NCBI GenBank assembly: GCA_023336205.1
Contig: JALQCR010000003.1
Location: 62,001 to 126,000, forward strand
DNA length: 64,000 nucleotides
Source: Pseudanabaena sp. Salubria-1
GTDB taxonomy: Bacteria; Cyanobacteriota; Cyanobacteriia; Pseudanabaenales; Pseudanabaenaceae
Reading direction: 5' to 3'
The translations under genes were made by a program, and so were the position numbers. Shown here in pieces: positions 1 through 8,192 of this stretch (positions are counted from its first letter, which is position 1; each line of letters begins with the position of its first letter). Below the pieces are notes generated by a model. The model ran no database searches and had not been told where the DNA came from. It saw nothing but the letters and a program-made list of their open reading frames with translations.

Positions 1-1308
1 ACTAGCAAATCGATTTTGTTCATCTCTCCATGTCTTATAAACATCTTGATCTCTAGGCGAACAGTCAAGACTAGTTTGAATAGAACCAATCGGCAACGCA
101 ACCCAATAAGTCTGCCATTGGGACTTTAGCCAGCCTTGCCATGCACTAGGAAGGATATCTTTCCATGAATGCGATTTACGCTTATCTTCTTTTTGCAATT
201 TTTCTAACACAGCACTCCCCAATCGATCCCATTCATCAAGCACACTTTGTTTAATCTGTTGCATTGCTGCATAAACAGGATTATTTATGTTTTCTTGTTT
301 AGCAGCATTGTCTGGCAAAATTGCCACAACTACATTTGGAAATCCCGCAGTTAATAGGGATCTTTGATCGGGTAAATCTACCCACTTCTTAAAATCTGGA
401 TATTCTTTTAGTAGCCAATAATCAATCAATGGCTGTGCATACAAACAAGGATAAAGCAATGTATCTGGTCCGTACTTCCAAGCTAAATCCCAACAAGCTT
501 TTGCTGATAAATAATGCAATAGCCATGAACCAGCCCAAAAATCGCGTAATTTGCGACTAGCTTTGATTAATTCTTGTACAGGTGTGAAAGTGAAAACCGC
601 AACATGGGGACGTGATTCTTTTCCTTTAAAGTCACCACGATATTTAGGATATTCTTCTTCTGTTTTGTAATAACCAGCCAAAGAACCAGCTAATGCGGCA
701 GTTAAGCTTGTATGACTCCAAATAGATGCATCTGGAAGACGAGTTTCCGCAGGTAATAACTGGATCTGAGCATCATATTTTGCTAGGGTTTCAGGAAAAC
801 AACGCCAAAACCACCAAAATACCTTACGCGCATCAGAACAATTACGAATTTCTACAGGAATAACATTGTATTCCTGATTTTGAATAAACTTAGTCTTACC
901 TGTTGCGCCAATTTTAATGTTGTCGTGCCAATCATTTAGTTTTAAGGGGTAAGGCTCTCCCGAAAGTAAGTGACGAATCTGTAAACCTTCATTCCCGTAG
1001 GTAACAGATGTTGTAAATGGTAATCTCCCAACTGTACAACGATCGCTAGCAGAAGAGAGCAAATCACAAAGTCCAACGTGATCTAGCCATTGTCTGCTTC
1101 GTTCAGATTGTTGATATACATCCTTGTATGGAGATTTCTTATTTTTAAATTTAGGAGATACCCAACTTTCCATACATGTTAGATAAGGCAAGCCATTCCC
1201 ATCTTGCCATACGCCCTCTTGTCCTAATTGCCCAGATGCGTGTAAGCCCTTTAATGCTGGATCGTGAAGGAGACCCCAAATTTTTGCTTGCCAAAATGCT
1301 TTCGTCAC
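1..1308 (-). CDS. cmr2: Cas10/Cmr2, type III-B CRISPR large subunit (N-terminal part)
   Basis: The reverse strand is open from position 1308 to the left edge (436 codons), so the 3' part is missing. The protein begins MTKAFWQAKIWGLLHDPALK; an early HD pair of this kind is typical of Cmr2. A second family hallmark lies near residues 215-245: RPHVAVFTFTPVQELIKASR followed by a KLRDFWAGSWLLHYLS stretch. Cmr2/Cas10 is the large subunit of the RNA-targeting Cmr complex; its GGDD cyclase motif would lie outside the window. I chose GTG at 1308 because GGGAGGGAAGG precedes it; an in-frame ATG at 1332 is possible. The other cmr genes and the repeat array should lie to the left. A divergent WYL regulator starts at 1486, a common arrangement for CRISPR control. 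Confidence 0.88.
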   Translation of the reverse strand, partial: MTKAFWQAKIWGLLHDPALKGLHASGQLGQEGVWQDGNGLPYLTCMESWVSPKFKNKKSPYKDVYQQSERSRQWLDHVGLCDLLSSASDRCTVGRLPFTTSVTYGNEGLQIRHLLSGEPYPLKLNDWHDNIKIGATGKTKFIQNQEYNVIPVEIRNCSDARKVFWWFWRCFPETLAKYDAQIQLLPAETRLPDASIWSHTSLTAALAGSLAGYYKTEEEYPKYRGDFKGKESRPHVAVFTFTPVQELIKASRKLRDFWAGSWLLHYLSAKACWDLAWKYGPDTLLYPCLYAQPLIDYWLLKEYPDFKKWVDLPDQRSLLTAGFPNVVVAILPDNAAKQENINNPVYAAMQQIKQSVLDEWDRLGSAVLEKLQKEDKRKSHSWKDILPSAWQGWLKSQWQTYWVALPIGSIQTSLDCSPRDQDVYKTWRDEQNRFAS

Positions 1309-1485
1309 GATCGCCTTCCCTCCCACACACATTTACAAAAGCAATTTATCAGTATTTCACGAGAAAAACAAATTAATCCAAATATTTTTCTTATTTATTT
1401 ACACAAATTAAATACTACTTATAGACTTAGTTTTATATATATTTATAATCTTTAATAAATATCGTCATTTACTTGACATAACACC

Positions 1486-2196
1486 ATGCCTAAGACTAGC
1501 GACTTGCATCCCTACAGCGATCGCCAAGCCTTCGATCGCCTGCTCCTTCTGATTGCCACCTTTATTCATCACCCTGGAATTGGCAGCCCAGATCGCATCG
1601 GCAATAACTCCCAATCAGCCCACGAATCCCTAGAAGCAGTTCAAGCAAAAGTTTATGAAATAGCACAACAATACAATATTCAATTAACTAAATATTCCAT
1701 CCCCACCCTTCGCAAAGACCTAGTTACACTCCGCAAATATGGCATTTTAGAGCAACGTATTTATCGTTGGGGCTACTTCTTAGGCACAGGTGTAATGTCA
1801 TTTAAAGACTTGCAAGTAGCTCTCAATGCCCTCAACTCAATGGCAAAATATCAGCGATCGCCCCAGGCGATCCGTATTTACCAAGACCTCGAAAAGAAAC
1901 TGCGCAGTAAACAAATATTAGAATCTACAGACTATCTCTATCCCGTGCGATCGCAAATAGATCGAGCAATTATCTACACCGATCTTGATGAAATGCTAGA
2001 CATCAAAAAAAATCGCCACAATCTTTATAATTGTTTAGAGCAAGTGGAATCAGCGATCGCGATCGGGCAAGCGATTACCATTTATCGATATGCCGACCCC
2101 TATAGTCAGAAAATCGGATACTTACAAGTCTTCCCTTTGCAATTGATTTATCACGATATCGCTTGGTATTTGCTCTATGAGTATGTCGATCACTGA
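1486..2196 (+). pseudogene. WYL-domain transcriptional regulator, 5' fragment (split by IS)
   Basis: This is the N-terminal part (about 235 residues) of a regulator with a winged-helix-like start (residues 10-110, including SIPTLRKDLVTLRKYGILEQ) and the beginning of a WYL domain (AIAIGQAITIYRYADPYSQK, then VFPLQLIYHDIAWYLLYEYVD). The frame runs into the IS at 2193 and stops at once. Deleting the IS plus 4 bp joins ...YEYVD to NGHLEIERIDRF... and gives an uninterrupted protein of about 386 residues. WYL regulators are often encoded next to CRISPR-cas loci (Sll7009 of Synechocystis represses crRNA accumulation), so control of the adjacent cmr operon is a reasonable inference. As sequenced the gene is broken. 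Confidence 0.85.
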
Positions 2197-3450
2197 GATC
2201 TTGCACCATTCCTGAAAGAGTTAAGTAGGAATGGGTTTGAGAATAATTTCAAACCCATGACGAGCAGCAATATCGGCACTAATTTGGAGATACCTAAGAA
2301 GTTTCAACCAAAGGACAGAAGGAAATAAAACGGAAAGTGTCAAATCACAGGTAGCTTTCCAGTCCAAGACAGGAGGACTCGACCATTGATCAATCCAATG
2401 GGCCAAAAGATAAGCAAGCAGAGAGAGGATAAGCCAACGATAAACACCAAGTTTTGTAGATTGCCCAAAACAATGCAAACCAAAGCGATGTTTGATGGTT
2501 TTGAAGAATCCCTCAATCGCCCAACGCTTACGACCTAACATCACCAGATAAGCACCAGAATAAGGATGAGAAGAGACAACAAAGCGTAACTCCCGTTTAC
2601 TATCAGCTCTTTTGAGCCAAAACCAAGAGATCGTCAAAGGCTGAGTTAGCCCTTCTAGCAAAATTTGTTGTCCACGTTTGCCATGACGATAAAGTTGTTT
2701 GACTGTACGGCCATCTTGAAGTTTACGATTGTTGCGTACACCGACAACGATGCGCCAAGTCTTGGCGCGGACAGTATTGAAAAACTTCACCGTACTAAAC
2801 TCAGTATCAGCAAGGACAATCACAGTCTTGCCTTGGGTTAGTTGCTTGGGTACTGTCCCCAATAACTTACAAGCTAAGTCAGAGGGACTGGGGTATCCTT
2901 TGCCGCGCCATACTCTAAAACTCCATGGTACGCGCCACTCTCCATAGACCAGATACAGTACAACCAGATGTAGTCCTCGCTTTCCGTTTAGTATTCTCAC
3001 CCATGGGTCTGGTTCGTTTTGGGTGGGATTGCTCAAATGTAAAAACTTGCCGCTTTTTTCTAGGGTAGTCAAGTCTATCAGTATCTTTAATGGCACTTGT
3101 TTCGATGGGCGATGCTTGGCGATTTGTCCCAAAATAGCCTGCCGTGTTGACCGAATTACTGCTCTCGTTGACCAGTTATAGTGATTGAGAAATCGGCTGA
3201 GTGCACTCGCTGATTTTATCTGTGTATGTTCTGGATAAGGATGCCTTTGTGCTTCGAGAAATAGTCCTAGTATTGCATTGAGACTTGCTGTTTGATACAC
3301 ACTTGGCATCAAACACAGAAGACTATACACTAGCCCTTGGGCGTGCTTAACGATGCTTTCCATGCTCGTTATTTAATTTACTACTACGCCCTTTTTTTCA
3401 CATTTCTGCTCTTTCTGCAACCCCTTTTCTTGAATGGTGCAAGATCTCAG
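2193..3450 (-). mobile_element. Insertion sequence copy 1 (1258 bp, IS4-like)
   Basis: Bounded by 19-bp perfect terminal inverted repeats, CTGAGATCTTGCACCATTC at the left and GAATGGTGCAAGATCTCAG at the right. It carries one transposase gene. The target duplication is 4 bp: left flank ATCA, right flank ATAA (one mismatch), and removing one copy restores the WYL reading frame (707+101-4 = 804 nt). Copies at 15536-16793 and 18808-20065 have the same length and encode the same protein, which points to recent transposition. A 4-bp duplication is short for classic IS4 and recalls IS701/ISH3-type elements, so the family assignment is tentative. Confidence 0.93.
2221..3363 (-). CDS. DDE transposase of IS copy 1
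   Basis: 380-residue DDE transposase. Likely catalytic residues are D97 (LIDLTTLEK), D186 (VLADTEF) and E284 in KRWAIEGFFKTIKHRFG. The spacing R280-x3-E284-x6-K291 matches the R(3)E(6)K part of the IS4-group YREK signature; the tyrosine is absent. It fills the 1258-bp element and is encoded on the strand opposite to the interrupted WYL gene. The translation is identical in the three copies of this window. Confidence 0.93.
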   Translation of the reverse strand: MESIVKHAQGLVYSLLCLMPSVYQTASLNAILGLFLEAQRHPYPEHTQIKSASALSRFLNHYNWSTRAVIRSTRQAILGQIAKHRPSKQVPLKILIDLTTLEKSGKFLHLSNPTQNEPDPWVRILNGKRGLHLVVLYLVYGEWRVPWSFRVWRGKGYPSPSDLACKLLGTVPKQLTQGKTVIVLADTEFSTVKFFNTVRAKTWRIVVGVRNNRKLQDGRTVKQLYRHGKRGQQILLEGLTQPLTISWFWLKRADSKRELRFVVSSHPYSGAYLVMLGRKRWAIEGFFKTIKHRFGLHCFGQSTKLGVYRWLILSLLAYLLAHWIDQWSSPPVLDWKATCDLTLSVLFPSVLWLKLLRYLQISADIAARHGFEIILKPIPT

Positions 3451-3908
3451 ATAATGGTCATTTAGAAATCGAACGAATCGATCGCTTCACTGACCAGATC
3501 CAATTCGTCAATCAGCCCAGAGGAACCGAACTCCAAAAAACAAGTTTAACTGTGGCGATGAATCTTTTTAAAAAAGGTTGGGGCTTGTTTCTTGGTGAAC
3601 CAGCTGAACAAGCTAGAGAGATTGCAGGAACCCTCGAATATATCCAAATCAAGGTACGTTTCTTCACGCCTGTAATTGCCTTTATCGAAGAGGGAGAGAA
3701 AAGACATATTTCTCAATCGATTGATCGGCGTGGAAAGCCTGAGTATATCGATTACATCGTTACGCTACCAGAGCGATCGCTAAATGAGTTTTGTCGTTGG
3801 GTGCATCAGTTTGTTCATAATGCTCAAGTCCTAGAGCCACAGAGTGTAAGCGATCGCTTTCGCTCTACAGCGCTGAAGTTAGCAACTTTATATGGTGTTT
3901 CGCAATAA
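3447..3908 (+). pseudogene. WYL-domain regulator, 3' fragment
   Basis: This is the continuation of the regulator that starts at 1486, downstream of the IS. The frame from the junction reads NGHLEIERIDRFTDQIQFVN and continues through SLTVAMNLFKKGWGLFLGEP to the TAA at 3906-3908. An internal ATG at 3552 could start a 118-residue protein (the WYL C-terminal extension), but it has no good ribosome-binding site and would lack the DNA-binding half. I treat it as the decayed end of the same gene. Confidence 0.82.
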
Positions 3909-3968
3909 TTTCACCACAAGTTGGCAAAGCCGCATTTTCAATAAATATATTGCATCTCTTTTTCTAAC

Positions 3969-4018
3969 AAAGCCAAAGCGTAAGGGCAATTCATGTATTG
4001 CCCTTACGCTTTGGCTTT
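3969..4018. repeat. Long palindrome upstream of cysS
   Basis: Perfect 22-bp inverted arms with a 6-nt loop (TCATGT). Its inner core CGTAAGGGCAATTCATG...ATTGCCCTTACG is nearly the same as that of the palindrome at 39611-39650. The outer 10 bp of each arm (AAAGCCAAAG/CTTTGGCTTT) are specific to this locus. It lies between the WYL stop and cysS and could end the upstream transcript, though no clear T-tract follows. Confidence 0.8.
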
Positions 4019-4059
4019 ACTGTATAATTACCTCGCGCTTTCAAAACATACCCAAATCC

Positions 4060-5502
4060 ATGACCCTTCGCATTTACAACACACTTACCAGACGCAAAGA
4101 AGACTTTATTCCCCTCGAAACGGGGATTGTGAAAATGTATGTTTGTGGTGTAACTGTCTATAACTACTGCCATTTAGGTCATGCCAGAGCCTATGTGGTT
4201 TGGGACATGATTCGGCGCTACTTGGCGACAAAATATCAAGTTAAGTATGTTCAGAATATTACGGACATTGATGACAAGATTTTAAAAAAGGCACAGGAAA
4301 ACAACACCACAATGCAGGCGATCGCAGAGCAGTATATCGCCGCCTACGACGAAGACATGGCAAAGCTAAATATTGCCAAAGCCGATGACTATCCTCGCGC
4401 CACAGAGACAATTCCCGAAATTATTGCTTTGATCCAGCAGTTAATCGATCGCGACTATGCCTATGCATCTAGTGGCGATGTCTATTATGCAGTGCAGAAG
4501 TTTCCTAGCTATGGCAAGTTGTCGGGACGCAAACTCGAAGATATGCAAGCAGGGGCAAGTGGTCGCGTAGATGAACAGGAACCATATAAGCGTTATCCCT
4601 TTGACTTTGCATTATGGAAATCTGCTAAACCCAATGAGCCTTTTTGGTCATCACCTTGGGGAAACGGAAGACCTGGTTGGCATATCGAATGCTCGGCAAT
4701 GGTGCGATCGCGGTTAGGTGAAACCATTGATATTCATGCAGGTGGCACAGATTTACAGTTTCCGCACCATGAGAACGAAATCGCGCAGTCAGAAGCTGCT
4801 TATGCAAAGCCGCTAGCTAAATACTGGATGCACAATGGCTTTGTGAATATTGATGGCGAGAAGATGTCGAAATCGCTAAATAATTTCACAACTATTCGGG
4901 ATTTGGTTACTCATTTCGACCCAATGGCAATCCGTTTATTTATCCTGCAAGCCCAGTACCGCCAACCGATAGACTTTACCGAAGAGGCGATTAATGCGGC
5001 AACGAAGGGCTGGGAAACGATTCGCGATGGAATGCTGTTTGCGGAGGACTTTGGAGCAAAGTTAGGTTGGGGAAATATAGCGAGTCCTGCTCGAAGCGAT
5101 GTGGGAGAAGCGATCACCTGTTTTGAAGAAGCGATGAACGATGATTTTAATACTTCTGTGGCGATGTCCCATGTGTTTGAACTAGCCAAGAAATTACGCT
5201 CAGAGCGCAACTCGCTATCCCACGCAGGTAAAACTGCTGCAAGTTCTGAAGTTCTATTTCAAGATTGGCAAGCCCTTAGCTACATGACCAGTATTTTGGG
5301 TTTTGTTGCAGATATTTGCGATCGCCAAGTCAAGGTGGAAAACATTAGTGATCTAGAAATAGAATCGCTAATTCAACAAAGGATTGAGGCAAAGAAAGCA
5401 AAGAATTATCAAGAAGGCGATCGCATTCGGGTTGAACTGAAGACGTTGGGGATTACCCTAATCGATCAAAAAGATGGAACTATACGCTGGATTAGAGAGT
5501 AG
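4060..5502 (+). CDS. cysS: Cysteinyl-tRNA synthetase
   Basis: 480-residue class I aminoacyl-tRNA synthetase that charges tRNA-Cys in the cytoplasm. Visible signatures: zinc-binding Cys in KMYVCGVTVYNYCHLGHAR, which also contains the HIGH-type motif HLGH; GWHIECSAM and HAGGTDLQFPHHENE in the middle; and the KMSKS loop in DGEKMSKSLNNF. The C-terminal helical part ends DQKDGTIRWIRE. I start at ATG 4060 (MTLRIYNTLTRR), which matches family length; the longer open frame from 3892 runs through the upstream palindrome and is not part of the gene. Confidence 0.97.
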   Translation: MTLRIYNTLTRRKEDFIPLETGIVKMYVCGVTVYNYCHLGHARAYVVWDMIRRYLATKYQVKYVQNITDIDDKILKKAQENNTTMQAIAEQYIAAYDEDMAKLNIAKADDYPRATETIPEIIALIQQLIDRDYAYASSGDVYYAVQKFPSYGKLSGRKLEDMQAGASGRVDEQEPYKRYPFDFALWKSAKPNEPFWSSPWGNGRPGWHIECSAMVRSRLGETIDIHAGGTDLQFPHHENEIAQSEAAYAKPLAKYWMHNGFVNIDGEKMSKSLNNFTTIRDLVTHFDPMAIRLFILQAQYRQPIDFTEEAINAATKGWETIRDGMLFAEDFGAKLGWGNIASPARSDVGEAITCFEEAMNDDFNTSVAMSHVFELAKKLRSERNSLSHAGKTAASSEVLFQDWQALSYMTSILGFVADICDRQVKVENISDLEIESLIQQRIEAKKAKNYQEGDRIRVELKTLGITLIDQKDGTIRWIRE

Positions 5503-5513
5503 GAAATTGCTGT

Positions 5514-5562
5514 AAAACTTTAGACACATTGCCCGTGTAGCGGGCGATATGTCTAAAGTTTT
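5514..5562. terminator. Palindrome between convergent cysS and the methyltransferase
   Basis: 22-bp arms with two imperfect positions (one T-G wobble) and a 5-nt loop. The right arm contains the last codons and TAG stop of the methyltransferase on the other strand (CTAAAACTTTAG), so the structure overlaps coding sequence. Position and symmetry suit a bidirectional terminator for two convergent genes. Confidence 0.65.
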
Positions 5563-6821
5563 AGATGAGAGCTTACTCCGTATCTCTTGGCAGCTTTTAC
5601 CATTTTCAGATATAGTCCTCCATCTTCAGTTAGTTGAATAACTTCCTCTGGCTTAGAGATTTGCAATTCTAATGTTTGTATTATCTTTATAGCAACAGAT
5701 CGAGCTAATAAAGGTGGTACTGAATTGCCAATTTGTCTAAATCCATGCCACTTAGTACTGTGAAATCGAAACCAATCGGGATAGGAATGCAATCTAGCAG
5801 CTTCACGCACAGTGATACATCGTGGCAAAAAGGGATGAATAGGGCGAGGAGCCGTAAATGCACCACGATTACTAGGAGTTCCTGCCCTCAAAGTATTACA
5901 AATTCCATCGGGATCGAGCTTCAGGTAATGGCTGATCTTCTCAAGCTCTCCATTCGCAGTTTTGCTAAATCTTTCCATGCAAGCTTGGCTATGCACAGTG
6001 CGGATGCTGGAGGTGAGCAAGTTGCGATCGCAATCACGCGGATAGGATAAATCGGCAGAATCCGATCGCAAACCTCGTAAATATTCACTGTAATTGCTTT
6101 TTGGCTCTGGAAAATCCGCTACACACCAGTCACGCTTGATCAGTTCAGGATATTGGGAAACATCTGGTAAATCTGCGATCGCGTCTCTTACGGTTGGACT
6201 ATCAGGTAAATTGGCTAGCTCTTTTGGAATACGTTTGATTTTAGCTGGTTTGGTAATTGGTGCTGGGTAATGGGGAAAATTTAAGTCTTGGCGACAACCA
6301 ACTAGAAAGAGACGCTCACGATTTTGAGGAACCCCAAAATGAGAAGCATTGAGTACTTGATAGGGCTTAAGGATTTTATAACCTCTTTGCTCAAAGCTCT
6401 CGATCACCTCACCAATAAACTGTTGTTGATCGCCAATGGTTAATCCCTTCACATTCTCCATTACAAAATATTTGGGATGGAGTTCGATAACTAAGCGCAT
6501 AAAATGCGATATCAACTCGTTCCTTGGATCATCAAAAGCCCGTTTCCCCATCAACGAAAAGCCTTGGCATGGTGGTCCCCCAAAAACTACATCGATTTCG
6601 CGATCGCCTATTTTGGATTTTTGACGAATATCGTCAGCCGATATTTCTGTAACACTGGCACAGATCGCTGACCACATTGGGAAATTATATTCATGGGTGG
6701 CACAATGAATTGGATCGATCTCTACAGAAGCAAGTACATCAAATCCCGCTTGCTCAAATCCAAGCGTCATGCCGCCCGCACCCGCAAACAAATCGATAGC
6801 GATCGGTCGTTGATTTCCCAT
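5553..6821 (-). CDS. DNA (cytosine-5) methyltransferase, orphan
   Basis: About 422 residues with the C5-methyltransferase motifs in order: I DLFAGAGGMTLGFEQAGF, IV GGPPCQGFS (catalytic Cys), VI ENVKGL, VIII QNRERLF, and X QIGNSVPP near the C-terminus, with the target-recognition region between VIII and X. No restriction nuclease gene is adjacent, so it is probably solitary. The HIP1 octamer GCGATCGC is abundant here, and Synechocystis has a solitary enzyme of this type (M.Ssp6803I) acting on CGATCG; the same specificity here is inference. I start at ATG 6821 (MGNQRPIAIDLF), since the upstream frame begins with TTG. Confidence 0.92.
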   Translation of the reverse strand: MGNQRPIAIDLFAGAGGMTLGFEQAGFDVLASVEIDPIHCATHEYNFPMWSAICASVTEISADDIRQKSKIGDREIDVVFGGPPCQGFSLMGKRAFDDPRNELISHFMRLVIELHPKYFVMENVKGLTIGDQQQFIGEVIESFEQRGYKILKPYQVLNASHFGVPQNRERLFLVGCRQDLNFPHYPAPITKPAKIKRIPKELANLPDSPTVRDAIADLPDVSQYPELIKRDWCVADFPEPKSNYSEYLRGLRSDSADLSYPRDCDRNLLTSSIRTVHSQACMERFSKTANGELEKISHYLKLDPDGICNTLRAGTPSNRGAFTAPRPIHPFLPRCITVREAARLHSYPDWFRFHSTKWHGFRQIGNSVPPLLARSVAIKIIQTLELQISKPEEVIQLTEDGGLYLKMVKAAKRYGVSSHLKL

Positions 6822-6909
6822 AATCCACAAAGCTTTTAGATACCAGCCACAGAAAATCTATTGTATAGCAATGTAAGTTTTGCTTGGGCATAAAGTCCAA
6901 AAGCAGAAA

Positions 6910-7029
6910 TTCTCATTATGAAACCGATTTTTGTGTTTCCTGCGCCTTTGGTGCAGGAAACACAAAAATCGGTTTTTTGAAAGCTCCCCTAAGGGAGGCT
7001 TTCAAAAAACCGATTTTGATAATGAGAAC
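6910..7029. repeat. Overlapping palindromes with a shared arm (possible RNA switch)
   Basis: Three copies of a segment alternate in orientation: AAACCGATTTTT (6921), its complement AAAAATCGGTTT (about 6964) and AAAACCGATTTT (about 7007). The middle copy can pair left, making a 23-bp perfect hairpin (6921-6975), or right, making an arm of about 24 bp with one bulge (6965-7017). TTCTCATTAT at 6910 and ATAATGAGAA at 7019-7028 can close an outer stem. It lies between the permease gene end (7155) and the methyltransferase start (6821), both on the minus strand, so it could form in the 5' leader of the methyltransferase. Confidence 0.7.
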
Positions 7030-7036
7030 TGCTAAC

Positions 7037-7081
7037 CCAAAAGATAAATGGCGGTGCTTAGCACCGCCATTTATCTTTTGG
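7037..7081. repeat. Perfect 21-bp-arm palindrome, triloop
   Basis: CCAAAAGATAAATGGCGGTGC, loop TTA, then the exact complement. The centre is GC-TTA-GC, the same GC-NNN-GC layout as several other palindromes in the window. It sits 3' of the permease gene. A further 14-bp-arm hairpin follows at 7112-7152 and ends two bases before the permease stop codon. Confidence 0.75.
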
Positions 7082-7111
7082 AAGTGTATTCGCACTTTTG
7101 AGAACTGGCAT

Positions 7112-7152
7112 AAAACTTTAAAAGCCTTGCTTTACTAAGCTTTTAAAGTTTT
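7112..7152. terminator. Hairpin at the 3' end of the BMP permease operon
   Basis: Arms AAAACTTTAAAAGC and GCTTTTAAAGTTTT around a 13-nt loop, immediately after the stop codon of the leftward permease gene (7155). Its position suits a transcription terminator for the three-gene importer operon. Confidence 0.5.
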
Positions 7153-7154
7153 AC

Positions 7155-8087
7155 TCACTCGTTCGTACCTAATGCTCCTGGAGAACCAGTTAAAGTCCTT
7201 CGTGGTGAACAAGTAGCGATCGTGATGATTAAAGTCATAATGTAGGGCGTGGCATTGAACAAGTAATAGTAAGAATCAAATCCAACAGCTTGAAGAGCTG
7301 GTCCAATAGCTTGTGCTCCACCAAACAGCAAAGCAGCCCATAGACAATGAATTGGCTGCCATCTAGCAAAGATCACTAGGGCGACAGCCATTAAACCTTG
7401 ACCACTAGAAATATTCTCAGCCCAAAGCCCAGGGAAATAAAGTGACAAACTTGCTCCACCGATACCAGCAAGAAAACTACCTACAACGATCGCGCAGGTA
7501 CGCACACCAACAACGGAAATCCCCATTGCTCTAGCTGCGCTGGGGCTATCACCTACAGCACGTACATATAAGCCCCAACGGGTCGAACTAAAAAACCATT
7601 GCATTAACGGCGCGATCGCAATACCAATTAATAACAATGGACTAACTTTCAGAGCCGCCTGAACTTGCGGTAAACTGCTCCAATTGCCCCACTCAAATAA
7701 AGGCAAAGGAATAGCTTTGGGTTGAATGAAGGCTTTACCAAAGAAAAAAGCAATCCCACTACCAAAAATAATCATCGCAATCCCGACAGCCACATCACTC
7801 ACTTTAGGGCGTTGTGATAACCATGCATGAATTAACCCCAGCCCAGCACCTGCTAAACCAGCAGCTAAGACACCCAACCAAGGTGATTTAGTCAAGAAAG
7901 AAACAGCATAGGCTGTCATTGCCCCAGTGAGCAAAGTCCCTTCGAGACCAAGATTAATCTTGCCAGCTTTTTCGGTAAGACATTCACCTAAGCTGACAAA
8001 TAGAAATGGAGCGCTCCCTCGAAGTGTACCTGCGACGATCGCTAGAGGCACGCTCATCCAACCTAATGTTGTAGATGTATCTGTCAT
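7155..8087 (-). CDS. ABC importer permease, BMP/nucleoside type (second permease)
   Basis: 310-residue very hydrophobic membrane protein with about 8-9 predicted transmembrane segments. The stretch ECLTEKAGKINLGLEGTLLTGA near residues 35-55 is typical of the BPD_transp_2 permeases that pair with BMP-family lipoproteins (nucleoside or simple sugar import). RAVGDSPSAARAMGISV resembles the cytoplasmic coupling loop. It lies downstream of a second permease (8193-9281) and the binding protein (9362-10558) on the same strand. The matching double ATPase is not in this stretch and must be elsewhere. The substrate cannot be told from sequence. Confidence 0.88.
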   Translation of the reverse strand: MTDTSTTLGWMSVPLAIVAGTLRGSAPFLFVSLGECLTEKAGKINLGLEGTLLTGAMTAYAVSFLTKSPWLGVLAAGLAGAGLGLIHAWLSQRPKVSDVAVGIAMIIFGSGIAFFFGKAFIQPKAIPLPLFEWGNWSSLPQVQAALKVSPLLLIGIAIAPLMQWFFSSTRWGLYVRAVGDSPSAARAMGISVVGVRTCAIVVGSFLAGIGGASLSLYFPGLWAENISSGQGLMAVALVIFARWQPIHCLWAALLFGGAQAIGPALQAVGFDSYYYLFNATPYIMTLIITIATCSPRRTLTGSPGALGTNE

Positions 8088-8122
8088 GGTAATTGGTAAT
8101 TCTTAGAAAAATTTATGATTAA

Positions 8123-8183
8123 GAGAAACAATATTTTGTTAAAAGTGCGGCAATGCAGCACTTTTAACAAAATATTGTTTCTC
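8123..8183. repeat. Perfect 26-bp-arm palindrome between permeases
   Basis: Left arm from 8123 (GAGAAACAATATTTTG...) pairs without mismatch with the right arm ending at 8183; the loop is 9 nt. It lies between two co-directional permease genes of one operon, so strong termination here would separate them; a role in mRNA stability or partial attenuation is equally possible. Confidence 0.8.
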
Positions 8184-8192
8184 AATAATTAA

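Noticed and set aside
1..1485. CRISPR repeat array next to cas10
   Set aside because: No regularly spaced repeats occur in the window; an array, if present, lies to the left.
2729..2947. 72-codon frame opposite the transposase (also at 16072 and 19344)
   Set aside because: Pure antisense shadow repeated in every IS copy; no ribosome-binding site and no recognisable domain.
3552..3908. Separate 118-aa gene
   Set aside because: Continues the WYL regulator in frame after IS removal; better seen as its 3' fragment.
6884..7138. 84-codon frame in the gap upstream of the methyltransferase
   Set aside because: Its codons are the palindromes themselves (repeated KPIL/FLK-type read-outs of inverted arms); not a gene.
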